NCBI RefSeq assembly: GCF_027812955.1
Contig: NZ_JAPYZV010000017.1
Coordinates: 1-34,736 of the forward strand
Length of the DNA: 34,736 nt
Direction of reading: 5' to 3'
Source: Pedococcus sp. 5OH_020
GTDB lineage: Bacteria; Actinomycetota; Actinomycetes; Actinomycetales; Dermatophilaceae
Numbering within the stretch: the stretch's first letter is position 1; every line of letters starts with the position of its first letter. The notes beneath the pieces were generated by a model. That model made no database searches and was not told the DNA's origin. It saw only the letters and a list, made by a program, of their open reading frames with translations. This document shows positions 26,418 to 33,378 of this stretch, piece after piece. The translations under genes and the position numbers were made by a program.

Positions 26418-27698
26418 ATGGCTGAGATCGACCCCACGGTAGTGGAGGACGTCGCCCGCACCGCCCGCGCCGCCGGAACCGCCTCGCGACGGCTCGCGCA
26501 GCTGTCGCGTGCGGACAAGGACGCCGCCCTGCGCGTGCTGGCCGACCGGCTGGAGGCCTTCACCGACGACATCGTGGCCGCCAACGAGGAGGACCTCGCG
26601 CGCGGGCGTGAGGCCGGGATGGCGCAGGGTCTGCTGGACCGGCTCGCCCTGGACGCCGAGCGGGTGGCGTCGGCGGCGCAAGGACTGCGTGACGTCGCGG
26701 CGCTCGCCGACCCGGTGGGCGAGGTCGTCCGGGGATCCACGTTGGCCAACGGCCTGCAGATCCGGCAGGTGCGGGTGCCGATGGGCGTCGTGGGCATGGT
26801 GTACGAGGCCAGGCCCAACGTGACGGTCGATGCCGCCGGGCTCGGGCTGAAGTCGGGCAACGCGGTGATCCTGCGTGGAGGGTCGGCGGCAGAGTCGACG
26901 AACCGTGCACTCGTCAGGGTCATGCGCGAGGGGCTCGAAGGCCAGGGCCTACCCGCCGACGCGGTCACCCTTCTCGAAGGCGGCCGCGACGCGGTGCGGG
27001 CCCTGCTGACCGCCCGAGGACTCGTCGATCTCATCATCCCCAGGGGCGGCGCCGGGCTCATCCAGACGGTGGTCACCGAGTCCACGGTGCCGGTGATCGA
27101 GACCGGGGTGGGCAACGTCCACGTGTACGTCGACGCGGCAGCCGACCTCCAGAAGGCGCTGGCGATCACGGTGAACGCCAAGACGCATCGGCCGAGCGTA
27201 TGCAACGCCGCCGAGTCGCTGCTGGTCCACCAGCAGGTGGCAGCCGACTTCCTGCCGAAGGTGCTCGCGGAGCTCTCAGGAGCCGGGGTGCTGCTGCACA
27301 CGGACGACGCATCGGGAGAGGCCGCGGAGCGAGCCGGGGTGCCGCACGTCGCGGCGACCGAGCAGGACTTCGCCACCGAGTACCTCGCCCTCGAGCTGAG
27401 CGTGCGGGTGGTGCCGGACCTTGACGCGGCCTTGGAGCACATCCGGACGTACGGCTCCGGGCACACCGAGGCGATCGTCACCGAGGACCGTGCTGCGGCA
27501 CGGCGGTTCACCAGTGAGGTGGACGCCGCCGCGGTGATGGTGAACGCGTCCACCCGGTTCACCGACGGGGGCGAGTTCGGGTTCGGCGCCGAGATCGGGA
27601 TCTCGACCCAGAAGCTGCACGCGCGAGGCCCCATGGCGCTGCCCGAGCTCACGACCACGAAGTGGATCGTGGAAGGCGACGGTCAGGTGCGAGCCTGA
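26418..27698 (+). CDS. proA: Gamma-glutamyl phosphate reductase
   Basis: ProA reduces gamma-glutamyl phosphate with NADPH to glutamate semialdehyde, the second step of proline synthesis. The 426-residue protein belongs to the aldehyde dehydrogenase superfamily. Visible are [21 protein letters not shown] (residues about 117-137), [15 protein letters not shown] (NADP site), [37 protein letters not shown] with catalytic Cys262, and [26 protein letters not shown] near the C-terminus. ATG 26418 is supported by the -10 element 6 nt upstream; a long in-frame extension upstream would cross pdxY and is rejected. Confidence 0.96.
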   Translation: MAEIDPTVVEDVARTARAAGTASRRLAQLSRADKDAALRVLADRLEAFTDDIVAANEEDLARGREAGMAQGLLDRLALDAERVASAAQGLRDVAALADPVGEVVRGSTLANGLQIRQVRVPMGVVGMVYEARPNVTVDAAGLGLKSGNAVILRGGSAAESTNRALVRVMREGLEGQGLPADAVTLLEGGRDAVRALLTARGLVDLIIPRGGAGLIQTVVTESTVPVIETGVGNVHVYVDAAADLQKALAITVNAKTHRPSVCNAAESLLVHQQVAADFLPKVLAELSGAGVLLHTDDASGEAAERAGVPHVAATEQDFATEYLALELSVRVVPDLDAALEHIRTYGSGHTEAIVTEDRAAARRFTSEVDAAAVMVNASTRFTDGGEFGFGAEIGISTQKLHARGPMALPELTTTKWIVEGDGQVRA

Positions 27699-27772
27699 GC
27701 CGAGCCGGCGCGGGCTGCGATCAGGCGCTGGGCGTGCTGCGGCGGCTGCGCGTCATGGCAGGATGAGGCCCC

Positions 27773-28468
27773 GTGGAAGGCACCGAGGTCCGAAAGCTGG
27801 CCGCACTCGAGGACGCTCACTGGTGGTACCGCGAGCGCCGACACCTGCTCGGTCGAGCCATCACGGGCCTCGCCCCGGGGACCGCAGTGGACATCGGGGC
27901 CGCCGGCGGAGGCAACACCCGGGTCCTGCAGCGTGCCGGCTGGTCGGTGGCGGCGCTGGAGTATGGCGCCGACGGCGCTGAGGTGGCGGCGGAGCGGGGG
28001 CTGTCGGTGCTGCGTGGCGACGCCACCGCGCTGCCGGTGAAGGACGACAGCCTCGACCTGGTCGTGGCGTTCGACGTCCTGGAGCACATCCTTGACCACG
28101 ACACCGCCGTCGCGGAGGTCAGGAGGGCGCTGCGACCGGACGGGTGCTTCCTGGTGGCCGTGCCGGCGGACCCGCGACTGTGGTCCGAGCACGACGTGGC
28201 CGTCGACCACGTGCGCCGTTACACCAGGGTGACGCTCCGGGACCTGCTCGAGCGAGGCGGCTTCGAGCTCACGTCGCTGAGCTCGTGGAACGTCCTCCTG
28301 CGCCCGGTCGTCGCCCTCCGGCGGCGGACGTCCACCGGGTCGGACCTGGAGACGCTCCATCCCGTGGTCAACTTCGGGCTCCGCGGCATCGTGACGCTCG
28401 AGCGCTACCTACCGGTGCACGCTATGCCTGGCGTGACTCTGCTGGCGCAAGCTCGCCCTCTGCGGTGA
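27773..28468 (+). CDS. SAM-dependent class I methyltransferase
   Basis: The 231-residue protein has motif I VDIGAAGGGNTRVL at about residues 39-52, motif II acidic LEYGADG, LRGDATALPVKDDSLDLVVAFDVLEHI (motifs III and IV) and LRPDGCFLVAVPA. The N-terminus has EDAHWWYRERRHLL, a signature seen in methyltransferases linked to glycan or lipid biosynthesis. After the core, HDVAVDHVRRYTRVTLRDLLERGGF is typical of this group. It is encoded convergently with a GT2 polyprenyl-phosphate glycosyltransferase; the two overlap by 47 bp at their 3' ends. The substrate is unknown. It starts at GTG 27773. Confidence 0.85.
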   Translation: MEGTEVRKLAALEDAHWWYRERRHLLGRAITGLAPGTAVDIGAAGGGNTRVLQRAGWSVAALEYGADGAEVAAERGLSVLRGDATALPVKDDSLDLVVAFDVLEHILDHDTAVAEVRRALRPDGCFLVAVPADPRLWSEHDVAVDHVRRYTRVTLRDLLERGGFELTSLSSWNVLLRPVVALRRRTSTGSDLETLHPVVNFGLRGIVTLERYLPVHAMPGVTLLAQARPLR

Positions 28469-29411
28469 GCGGTGCGCCGGAGGAGTCATAGGCCACGAAG
28501 TAGGAAGGCCTTCCCTGAAGGTGGGCGTACATCCGCCCGACGTACTCGCCGAGGATCCCCACGCAGAGCAGCTGGACGGCTCCCACCCCAGTGACGGCGA
28601 CGACCGTGGAGGTCCACCCCGGCAGGGTCCGCCCCAGGAACATCTCGACCAGCGCATAGGCGAGGAGCCCGAGCGCGGCTACTCCGCCGAGCAGGCCGAG
28701 CCAGGTCGCGAACCGCAGGGGAGCGGTCGAGAAGCCGGTGACACTGTCCAGCGAGAGGCGCAGCATGGCGGCCAGCGGGTACTTGGACCTGCCCGCGGCG
28801 CGCTCCTCGCGCCGGTAGGACACCGACGCGGAGGGGAACCCCAGGGCCGGTACGACGAACCGCAGGACGCGGTTGTGCTCAGGTAGAGCGTTGATGGCGT
28901 CGACGGTGGCCCGGGACATGAGCCGGTAGTCGCCGGCGTCCACCTCCGCGTGGGTGCCCGACAGGACACGGATCAGGCGGTAGAAGGCCCGCGCGCTGAG
29001 GCGCTTGAACGCGGAGTCGGTGGAGCGGTCGGTCCGCACCCCGTACACGACGTCCGCGTTCCCCTGCTGCGCGACGTGAAGCATCTCCGGGATGACCTCC
29101 GGAGGGTCCTGCAGATCGGCGTCGAGGGTGACCACGTACCGGCCGCGGGCCGTGGCCAGGCCCGCGGAGATCGCGGCCTGGTGACCGGCGTTGGCCCGTA
29201 GCCGAACCACCCGCAGCTGCGGCCACTCCCGCCGCAGCCTCTCAAGCACGGCGGCGGTGAGGTCGGTGCTGCCGTCGTCGACCGTGAGTACCTCGTACGG
29301 CGCCTTCAGGCTGTCCGCGACGGGGCGAAGACGCTGCACGAGCAGGGGGAGGACGTCTTCCTCGTTGTAGACGGGGATGACGATGCTCAGCTCCGGCGCG
29401 ACGGACCTCAT
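28422..29411 (-). CDS. GT2 family polyprenyl-phosphate glycosyltransferase (DPM1/GtrB-like)
   Basis: The 329-residue membrane enzyme has an N-terminal GT-A domain with ELSIVIPVYNEEDVLPLLV, VLTVDDGSTD, RLRANAGHQAAISAGLATA, VTLDADLQDPPEVIPEML (metal-binding Asp residues) and EVDAGDYRLMSR. Near residues 215-230, YRREERAAGRSKYPL forms the interfacial segment. Two hydrophobic helices follow (about 245-268 and 280-302). This matches enzymes that move a sugar from a nucleotide donor to undecaprenyl phosphate for wall or glycoprotein decoration (GtrB, DPM1). TACGCT ends 7 nt before ATG 29411, suggesting a leaderless mRNA. It overlaps the methyltransferase 3' end by 47 bp. Confidence 0.9.
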   Translation of the reverse strand: MRSVAPELSIVIPVYNEEDVLPLLVQRLRPVADSLKAPYEVLTVDDGSTDLTAAVLERLRREWPQLRVVRLRANAGHQAAISAGLATARGRYVVTLDADLQDPPEVIPEMLHVAQQGNADVVYGVRTDRSTDSAFKRLSARAFYRLIRVLSGTHAEVDAGDYRLMSRATVDAINALPEHNRVLRFVVPALGFPSASVSYRREERAAGRSKYPLAAMLRLSLDSVTGFSTAPLRFATWLGLLGGVAALGLLAYALVEMFLGRTLPGWTSTVVAVTGVGAVQLLCVGILGEYVGRMYAHLQGRPSYFVAYDSSGAPLTAEGELAPAESRQA

Positions 29412-29418
29412 GGAGCCA

Positions 29419-29424
29419 AGCGTA
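29419..29424 (-). promoter_or_regulatory. Candidate -10 (TACGCT) of the GT2 gene
   Basis: TACGCT on the minus strand is 7 nt from the ATG at 29411. It lies downstream of the ncRNA terminator, so the GT2 gene would be transcribed independently. Confidence 0.45.
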
Positions 29425-29518
29425 GGTGCTCGTTCCTGACGACCGGGTATGCGCCGACGGCGGCCGGGGTATGGATGGCGGGCCTGCCCGTGCTGCCGCC
29501 CAGTCGCGGGCGTCGCGC

Positions 29519-29560
29519 AAAAGGCGAGGGCCCCTCGAAGTATGAGTTCGAGGGGCCCTC
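29519..29560 (-). terminator. Intrinsic terminator at the 3' end of the candidate ncRNA
   Basis: A perfect 14-bp stem (29547-29560 with 29526-29539) and a 7-nt loop are followed on the minus strand by GCC and TTTT (29519-29522). It is the only strong hairpin in the window with a clear downstream T-run, and it has meaning only for minus-strand transcription. Confidence 0.75.
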
Positions 29561-30016
29561 TGGTGGAGGCGCGGCACGGCGGCCGGCGGACCGGCCGGTG
29601 ACGACCTCCGGGTGCGGGACCCTCGGCCACCGAGGTGGCGTCCGGGCCTCGCGCCGCGGGATCAGCGCCGCCGAAGCGGCGCTCACGCCCACGGTTCGGT
29701 GCGGGTCCTCCAGCCGGCGAACCGGCTCTCGAACCTGCGCCTGTCGACCGCCCACCTGCCCGGCGAACCGGGCCTGTGGCCACTGCGACGATGACGTCCT
29801 GGATGCTCCGGCAAGCCGGCGCACCCAGGCCGATGCGGTCTGGTCAACGGGCCCGGCGTCCCTCCGCGGCGTCGCCCGCGGACCCACCACCCGAGGGTCG
29901 TGGGACCTCGTCCGGGCTGACCCGGTCAAGGCGGTCCTGCCGTTATCCGGCTGACCTGTGCTCCCGCCTGACGACCGTCCGGGTCTCCCCTTCTCGGCCC
30001 TCCGACCGGAGCGCGT
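29519..30016 (-). ncRNA. Candidate structured non-coding RNA (about 500 nt)
   Basis: No known family is recognised. The minus strand here reads as a string of at least nine short hairpins (listed in the findings), most with 4-nt loops of stable RNA types: UUCG three times (29664-29683, 29712-29727, 29758-29773), CUUG closed by G-C (29801-29826), CUCG twice (29626-29639, 29883-29904) and UCCG (29581-29596). On the plus strand the same loops would read CGAA, CAAG and CGAG. A promoter-like pair lies at its 5' end and a 14-bp terminator with a TTTT run at its 3' end. Short open frames in both directions look like low-complexity translations of GC-rich DNA. Signatures of RNase P RNA, tmRNA and SRP RNA are absent. 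Random hairpins are common in high-GC DNA, so this remains a candidate. Confidence 0.5.
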
Positions 30017-30022
30017 GAGAGA

Positions 30023-30052
30023 TTTCTAGTGCCCGCATCCACCGGCCCGCAA
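30023..30052 (-). promoter_or_regulatory. Candidate promoter of the ncRNA
   Basis: The minus strand has TTGCGG (30052-30047) and TAGAAA (30028-30023) separated by 18 bp, close to the consensus for a housekeeping sigma factor. Transcription would begin near 30016 and read towards the terminator at 29526-29560. Confidence 0.5.
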
Positions 30053-30083
30053 GGCCTTTGCGACGCCACTTTTCCTCCACCGG

Positions 30084-30149
30084 TTACCCACACGGTTCTC
30101 CACATGCGGGCGTGCTCGGGGCGGCAGCTTGTGCACACCCTGTGCACAG
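30084..30149. promoter_or_regulatory. Cluster of four DnaA-box-like 9-mers
   Basis: TTACCCACA (30084-30092), TTCTCCACA (30096-30104), TTGTGCACA (30129-30137) and, on the other strand, CTGTGCACA (30149-30141) each differ by one or two bases from TTATCCACA or TTGTCCACA. They lie in a 66-bp segment between the ncRNA promoter and the small membrane protein gene. The AT content is locally higher than in the surroundings. Confidence 0.5.
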
Positions 30150-30237
30150 AATCGGTGGACGGGATCAGTGGACGGGAGCAGGGCGGCTGCGTCCCGCAGC
30201 TCCACGAAGGCCGGCGTGCTGCCGCTGGGGCGACCGG

Positions 30238-30243
30238 TAGGCT
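30238..30243 (+). promoter_or_regulatory. Candidate -10 (TAGGCT) of a leaderless transcript
   Basis: TAGGCT is separated from the ATG at 30250 by 6 nt, so the message for the small membrane protein, nadD, rsfS and the phosphatase would probably be leaderless. Confidence 0.45.
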
Positions 30244-30249
30244 GGCTGC

Positions 30250-30474
30250 ATGTCGTCGTCTCTGGCCACCGTGTTCGCCGCCTCCCAAGAGCAGACCCGT
30301 GAGCTGCCGATGCCTTCGGTCGTCTTCGGCCTGCTGGCGTTCATCGGCTTCCTGTCTCTCCTGGGCGTGCTGTGGGCGTTCCGGGGGACCGCCTCCAAGG
30401 TTGCGGCGGGACGCGTTCAGGGACACCACGGCGACCAGGGCCACCACACCGAGCACATGGGCAGCCACCGCTGA
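30250..30474 (+). CDS. Small single-pass membrane protein upstream of nadD
   Basis: The 74-residue product has a short polar N-terminus, one hydrophobic helix (residues 22-43: [20 protein letters not shown]), a basic segment and a His-rich tail ([16 protein letters not shown]) that could bind metal. I do not know its function. Similar short proteins sit before nadD in related actinomycetes as far as I recall, which makes it likely to be real. The ATG is placed by a TAGGCT -10 exactly 6 nt upstream. It ends 2 bp before nadD and is probably cotranscribed with it. It is also next to the DnaA-box-like cluster. Confidence 0.7.
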   Translation: MSSSLATVFAASQEQTRELPMPSVVFGLLAFIGFLSLLGVLWAFRGTASKVAAGRVQGHHGDQGHHTEHMGSHR

Positions 30475-30476
30475 CC

Positions 30477-31085
30477 ATGCGGCTCGGAGTGATGGGCGGG
30501 ACGTTCGACCCGATCCACCACGGTCACCTCGTGGCCGCCTCCGAAGTGCAGGCCCTCTTCGGGCTGGACGAGGTCGTGTTCGTGCCCACCGGTCAGCCGT
30601 GGCAGAAGGACGAGCGCCAGGTGAGCCCGGCCGAGGACCGCTATCTCATGACCGTGGTGGCGACGGCTTCGAACCCCCGGTTCACGGTCAGCCGCGTCGA
30701 CATCGACCGGCCCGGCAAGACGTACACGATCGACACGCTTCGCGACCTGCGGTCCGAACGTCCGGATGCGGAGCTCTTCTTCATCACCGGCGCCGACGCA
30801 CTGGCCCAGATCCTGTCCTGGAAGGACGCGGAGGAGCTGTTCCGGCTCGCGCACTTCGTCGGCGTGACGCGACCGGGCTACGAGCTGTCCGAGTCCGGCC
30901 TCCCCGCCGACCGCGTAACCCTGCAGGAGGTGCCTGCGATGGCCATCAGCTCGACGGACTGCCGCGCCCGTGTGGCCCGCACCGAACCCGTCTGGTACCT
31001 CGTCCCGGACGGGGTGGTCCAGTACATCAACAAGTACCGCCTGTATGCCGTCGGGGTCCCGGCCGGCACACCGGCTCGAACGTAG
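30477..31085 (+). CDS. nadD: Nicotinate-nucleotide adenylyltransferase
   Basis: NadD adenylates nicotinate mononucleotide to deamido-NAD in NAD synthesis. The 202-residue protein has [20 protein letters not shown] at residues 2-21 with the (H/T)xGH nucleotidyltransferase motif, then [37 protein letters not shown], and the [10 protein letters not shown] motif near residues 161-170, all diagnostic. The ATG 30477 follows the stop of the small membrane gene by 2 bp. It is followed after 7 bp by rsfS, a standard pairing. Confidence 0.96.
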   Translation: MRLGVMGGTFDPIHHGHLVAASEVQALFGLDEVVFVPTGQPWQKDERQVSPAEDRYLMTVVATASNPRFTVSRVDIDRPGKTYTIDTLRDLRSERPDAELFFITGADALAQILSWKDAEELFRLAHFVGVTRPGYELSESGLPADRVTLQEVPAMAISSTDCRARVARTEPVWYLVPDGVVQYINKYRLYAVGVPAGTPART

Positions 31086-31092
31086 GAGCGCA

Positions 31093-31467
31093 GTGCCCGC
31101 AACCGAACGATCCCTCGACCTGGCCAAGACGGCCGCCACTGCCGCGGACGACAAGCTGGCCACCACCATCGCCGGTATCGACGTCAGCGAGCAGCTGGCT
31201 CTCACGGACGTCTTCGTGATCGTGTCCGCGAGCACCGACCGCCAGGTCGGCGCCATCGTCGACGAGGTGGAGGACCAGCTGCGCGCCAAGGGAGCCAAGC
31301 CGATCCGCAGAGAGGGCGAGCGCGACGGGCGCTGGGTGCTGCTCGACTTCGGCGACATCGTCGTGCACGTGCAGCACGACGAGGAGCGGGAGTTCTACGA
31401 GCTCGAGCGGCTCTGGAAGGACTGTCCCGAGATCGACCTCGGGGTGCCCAAGCGCCGCGACGCATGA
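31093..31467 (+). CDS. rsfS: Ribosomal silencing factor RsfS
   Basis: RsfS binds L14 on free 50S subunits and blocks joining to 30S when nutrients are low. The 124-residue protein has KLATTIAGIDVSEQLALTDVFVIVSAST, then RQVGAIVDEVEDQL, and WVLLDFGDIVVHVQHDEEREFYELERLW, the family signature. GTG 31093 has TAGGAG about 5-6 nt upstream; longer in-frame starts fall inside nadD. The stop overlaps the ATG of the downstream phosphatase by 4 bp (ATGA). Confidence 0.95.
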   Translation: MPATERSLDLAKTAATAADDKLATTIAGIDVSEQLALTDVFVIVSASTDRQVGAIVDEVEDQLRAKGAKPIRREGERDGRWVLLDFGDIVVHVQHDEEREFYELERLWKDCPEIDLGVPKRRDA

Positions 31468-32105
31468 GCGGGGAGGCAGCGTCCTCCGGCTCGCGCCCCC
31501 GCCGCCGGGTGATCGTGCTGCGGCATGGTCAGACCCATCACAACGCGGGCGGGATCTGGCAGGGCCAGCTGGACAGCGAGCTGTCCGAGGTCGGCCAGGA
31601 GCAGGCTCGTGTGGCCGCGGCCGCGCTGGGGCAGTACCGCCCCTCCGTCGTGGTGGCCTCCGACCTGCGGCGCGCTGCCGAGACGGGCGCCGAGGTGGCA
31701 CAGGCCTGCGGCATCGAGATCACCTACGACCCGCGCTGGAGGGAGATCCACGTAGGCCAGTGGGCCGGCATGACGGCTGCGCAGGTGCATGCGCAGTTCC
31801 CAGGTGAGCGGGATGCGCACCTGCGCGGGGAGGACTTCCGGCGGGGCGTGGACGGGGAGTCCCTGTCGGACGTCGCCGATCGGGTGCGCAGTGCCCTCGA
31901 CGAGCTGCTGGTCCGCCTCCGACCGGGGGAGACCGCCGTCGTGGCGACCCACGGGGTGACGGGGCGGGTCGTCATCGCGGAGCTCGTAGACCTCGACAGG
32001 CTTACGGCCTGGCGCGTGCTCGGCGGGTTCGGCAACTGTCACTGGGCCGAGGTCGTGGAGGCGGAGTCGGGATGGCGGATCCAGACGTGGAACGCCTCTG
32101 CCTGA
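31464..32105 (+). CDS. Histidine phosphatase superfamily protein (phosphoglycerate mutase-like)
   Basis: The 213-residue protein carries VIVLRHGQTHHNAGGIWQG with the catalytic RHG histidine at about residue 19. It continues with LSEVGQEQARVAA, VVASDLRRAAETG (second Arg), WREIHVGQWAGMT and AVVATHGVTGRVVIAEL with the second catalytic His. It may act as a broad phosphatase, or on the alpha-ribazole or sugar phosphate type of substrate; the sequence alone does not decide. It is translationally coupled to rsfS (4-bp overlap), a common arrangement in actinomycetes. It is the last backbone gene before the tRNA-Ala hot spot, and a transposase relic begins 54 bp beyond its stop. Confidence 0.9.
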   Translation: MSGEAASSGSRPRRRVIVLRHGQTHHNAGGIWQGQLDSELSEVGQEQARVAAAALGQYRPSVVVASDLRRAAETGAEVAQACGIEITYDPRWREIHVGQWAGMTAAQVHAQFPGERDAHLRGEDFRRGVDGESLSDVADRVRSALDELLVRLRPGETAVVATHGVTGRVVIAELVDLDRLTAWRVLGGFGNCHWAEVVEAESGWRIQTWNASA

Positions 32106-32159
32106 GGACCGTGCGCCGGTGGCCAGGTGCGGCGGTGGGGCGGGGCCTGACCGATTCAT

Positions 32160-32363
32160 GTACCGAGGCGCCCGGACGCGCGGCCGCGGCGGCGTGGCCC
32201 CCGCCAGCAGATGCCGCAACGCCTTGCGGGCGTGGCCACGATGCCAGCCGGTGACCTGGCAGATCACGTCCAGCACCAGCGACTTCTCGGCCTTCGTGCC
32301 GTTGCCGTACCTGTCCACCTTGGCCTGGGTGATCTGTCGACGCGCCGCCAACGTGAGCTCCAT
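32160..32363 (-). pseudogene. Transposase N-terminal fragment
   Basis: Starting at ATG 32363, about 68 residues read MELTLAARRQITQAKVDRYG, then KAEKSLVLDVICQVTGWHRGHARKALRHLL and a Pro/Arg stretch ending APRY. This resembles the N-terminal helix-turn-helix region of a group of actinobacterial DDE transposases or integrase-core proteins. Homology stops near 32160, and the frame then runs as antisense shadow into the phosphatase gene. The rest of the transposase, including its DDE domain, is missing. The exact IS family is uncertain. The fragment points away from the tRNA. Confidence 0.65.
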
Positions 32364-32421
32364 CCCGTCATGGTCCGCACGCGGGCATCCTCGAACGAGT
32401 CAACGACCCGATCACGCGGGC

Positions 32422-32439
32422 AGTTGACGTGAGTCAACT
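32422..32439. repeat. Perfect 7-bp palindromic site
   Basis: AGTTGAC and GTCAACT are separated by GTGA. The motif CGAGTCAACGA occurs once more about 25 bp upstream. It lies between the transposase relic and the tRNA-Ala promoter. It could be an operator or a scar of an element end. Confidence 0.5.
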
Positions 32440-32469
32440 CGCGATTTGGTGGATCGGGTGGGTGACTGG

Positions 32470-32475
32470 GTACAC
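32470..32475 (+). promoter_or_regulatory. Candidate -10 (TACACT) for tRNA-Ala
   Basis: TACACT lies 41 bp before the mature tRNA 5' end. A weak -35 (TTGGTG or TGGTGG) is 18-19 bp upstream. A CCCC-TTCG-GGGG hairpin at 32485-32496 lies between the promoter and the tRNA. Confidence 0.4.
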
Positions 32476-32516
32476 TTCCGCAGTCCCCTTCGGGGGGCAT
32501 CCCACTCGGGAGATCC

Positions 32517-32591
<75 letters not shown>

Positions 32592-32598
32592 GAACACC

Positions 32599-32638
32599 AG
32601 ACGGCCCTGACTAGCGGAAGCGCTGAACAGGGCCGTCT
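32599..32638 (+). terminator. Terminator after tRNA-Ala
   Basis: An 11-bp perfect stem (32599-32609 with 32628-32638) encloses a smaller 4-bp hairpin (AGCG-GAAG-CGCT) and is followed by GTTCTGTT. It probably ends the tRNA transcript. Confidence 0.75.
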
Positions 32639-32651
32639 GTTCTGTTGCCCG

Positions 32652-33104
32652 GACGACTGTGCCGCGGTGGCCGACGGGGCGCGCGATGTCTTCGATGGCC
32701 ACGCCGGAGTCCTAGAGGATCGAGAGAAAGCTGTGCCGCAGCTCGCGAGGGGCCCGAGCCTTGGCGCCGAGACCAGCCGCATCGAGGACGGCGCGGAGCG
32801 ACCGCCGCACGTTGTGGGGATCAAGTGCCGTGCCGGTGCGGCTGGTGAAGACCAGCTGGTCCTCCTTCCAGCCCCTGCCAACCGAGGCGCGCTGCTGCTC
32901 CTTGTGACGCCTCAGAGCATCGCCCGCCCGTTGCGGCAGCGTTAGGTTACGGCGACGCGGGATCGACAGCAGGCGCTGCAGGGTCGACCTGCTCAGATAC
33001 TCGGCCTTGCGCTGCAGCCACAGGCGGACGTCCTCCGATGAGAGCCCGGCGGGCCGTCGCCGTCCCAGCTCGGGATGATGTGGCGCTCGGCGAGGATGTG
33101 GCAA
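32652..33104 (-). pseudogene. Decayed tyrosine recombinase (integrase)
   Basis: The minus-strand frame shows parts of an actinobacterial ICE or phage integrase. GLSSEDVRLWLQRKAEYLS and STLQRLLSI come from the SAM-like N-terminal domain. LVFTSRTGTALDPHNVRRSL and AGLGAKARAPRELRHSFLSIL come from the catalytic domain, with the RELRHSF box carrying His-x-x-Arg-type residues. Between the two, the region that normally holds the first catalytic Arg is missing. A TAG at 32712-32714 interrupts the frame within the usual SxLSDSGV motif; beyond it, DSGVAIEDIARPVGH continues in frame and then stops. The final His and Tyr are absent. It is non-functional. Its 3' end faces the tRNA, as expected for an element that used the tRNA 3' end as att. 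Confidence 0.8.
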
Positions 33105-33161
33105 GTGGTCACGGTGTTCGGGTCACGTCCGCTGAGCCCCGGCTCCAGCCAGTCCTGCGTT

Positions 33162-33312
33162 GTCGCCGATCGTGCGCTTTACAGCACCGTCGACATCATG
33201 GCGGTGCTGAGTATGAGTCGTTCGGTCCTCTATGGGAAGATCCGTGCCGGCCGCTTGCGGACCGTGCATCAAGGTCGGCGGTTACGTCGCCGCCTCCGCG
33301 ATCGAACGCTAC
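33162..33312 (+). pseudogene. Excisionase-like (MerR/HTH_17) gene relic
   Basis: The plus strand encodes ADRALYSTVDIMAVLSMSR, then SVLYGKIRAGRLRTVHQGR, the winged-helix DNA-binding pattern of AICE-type excisionases. The normal continuation (xxASAIERYxx) appears in the +1 frame (VAASAIERYC) from about 33283, so one base has been gained or lost near 33275-33285. No clear start remains. The 3' end is cut by the IS21-type terminus near 33313. It lies in the opposite orientation to the integrase relic, so the original element has been rearranged. Confidence 0.6.
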
Positions 33313-33320
33313 TGTCGACG

Positions 33321-33344
33321 ACGCTCGAAAACGAGGCCATAGCG
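33321..33344 (+). repeat. IS21 terminal repeat L1
   Basis: This is the first 24-bp unit of the IS21-type end. It matches the reconstructed second unit at 18 of its first 19 bases. A 13-bp core (GAAAACGAGGCCA) is identical at 33327-33339 and 34665-34677. Confidence 0.75.
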
Positions 33345-33348
33345 ACGC

Positions 33349-33378
33349 GGTGGTTTCCACCCATCATCGCAACAGTAG
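33349..33378 (+). repeat. IS30 left inverted repeat (IRL)
   Basis: This 30-bp sequence is identical to the reverse complement of 34630-34659. It is preceded by the CGC target duplication and contains the last codons and stop of the transposase gene. Confidence 0.9.

Noticed and set aside
29408-29954. Open frames of 159-173 codons on both strands in the 29.4-30.0 kb gap
   Set aside because: Composition is Arg/Pro/Ala-rich without motifs, the frames run through the terminator hairpin, and no ribosome-binding site is convincing. A structured RNA fits better.
29519-30016. RNase P RNA, tmRNA, cobalamin riboswitch
   Set aside because: RNase P core boxes (GAGGAAAGTCC, ACAGAAA) are absent, the tRNA-like ends of tmRNA are absent, and although CCACTG occurs on the plus strand the remaining B12-box elements do not line up.
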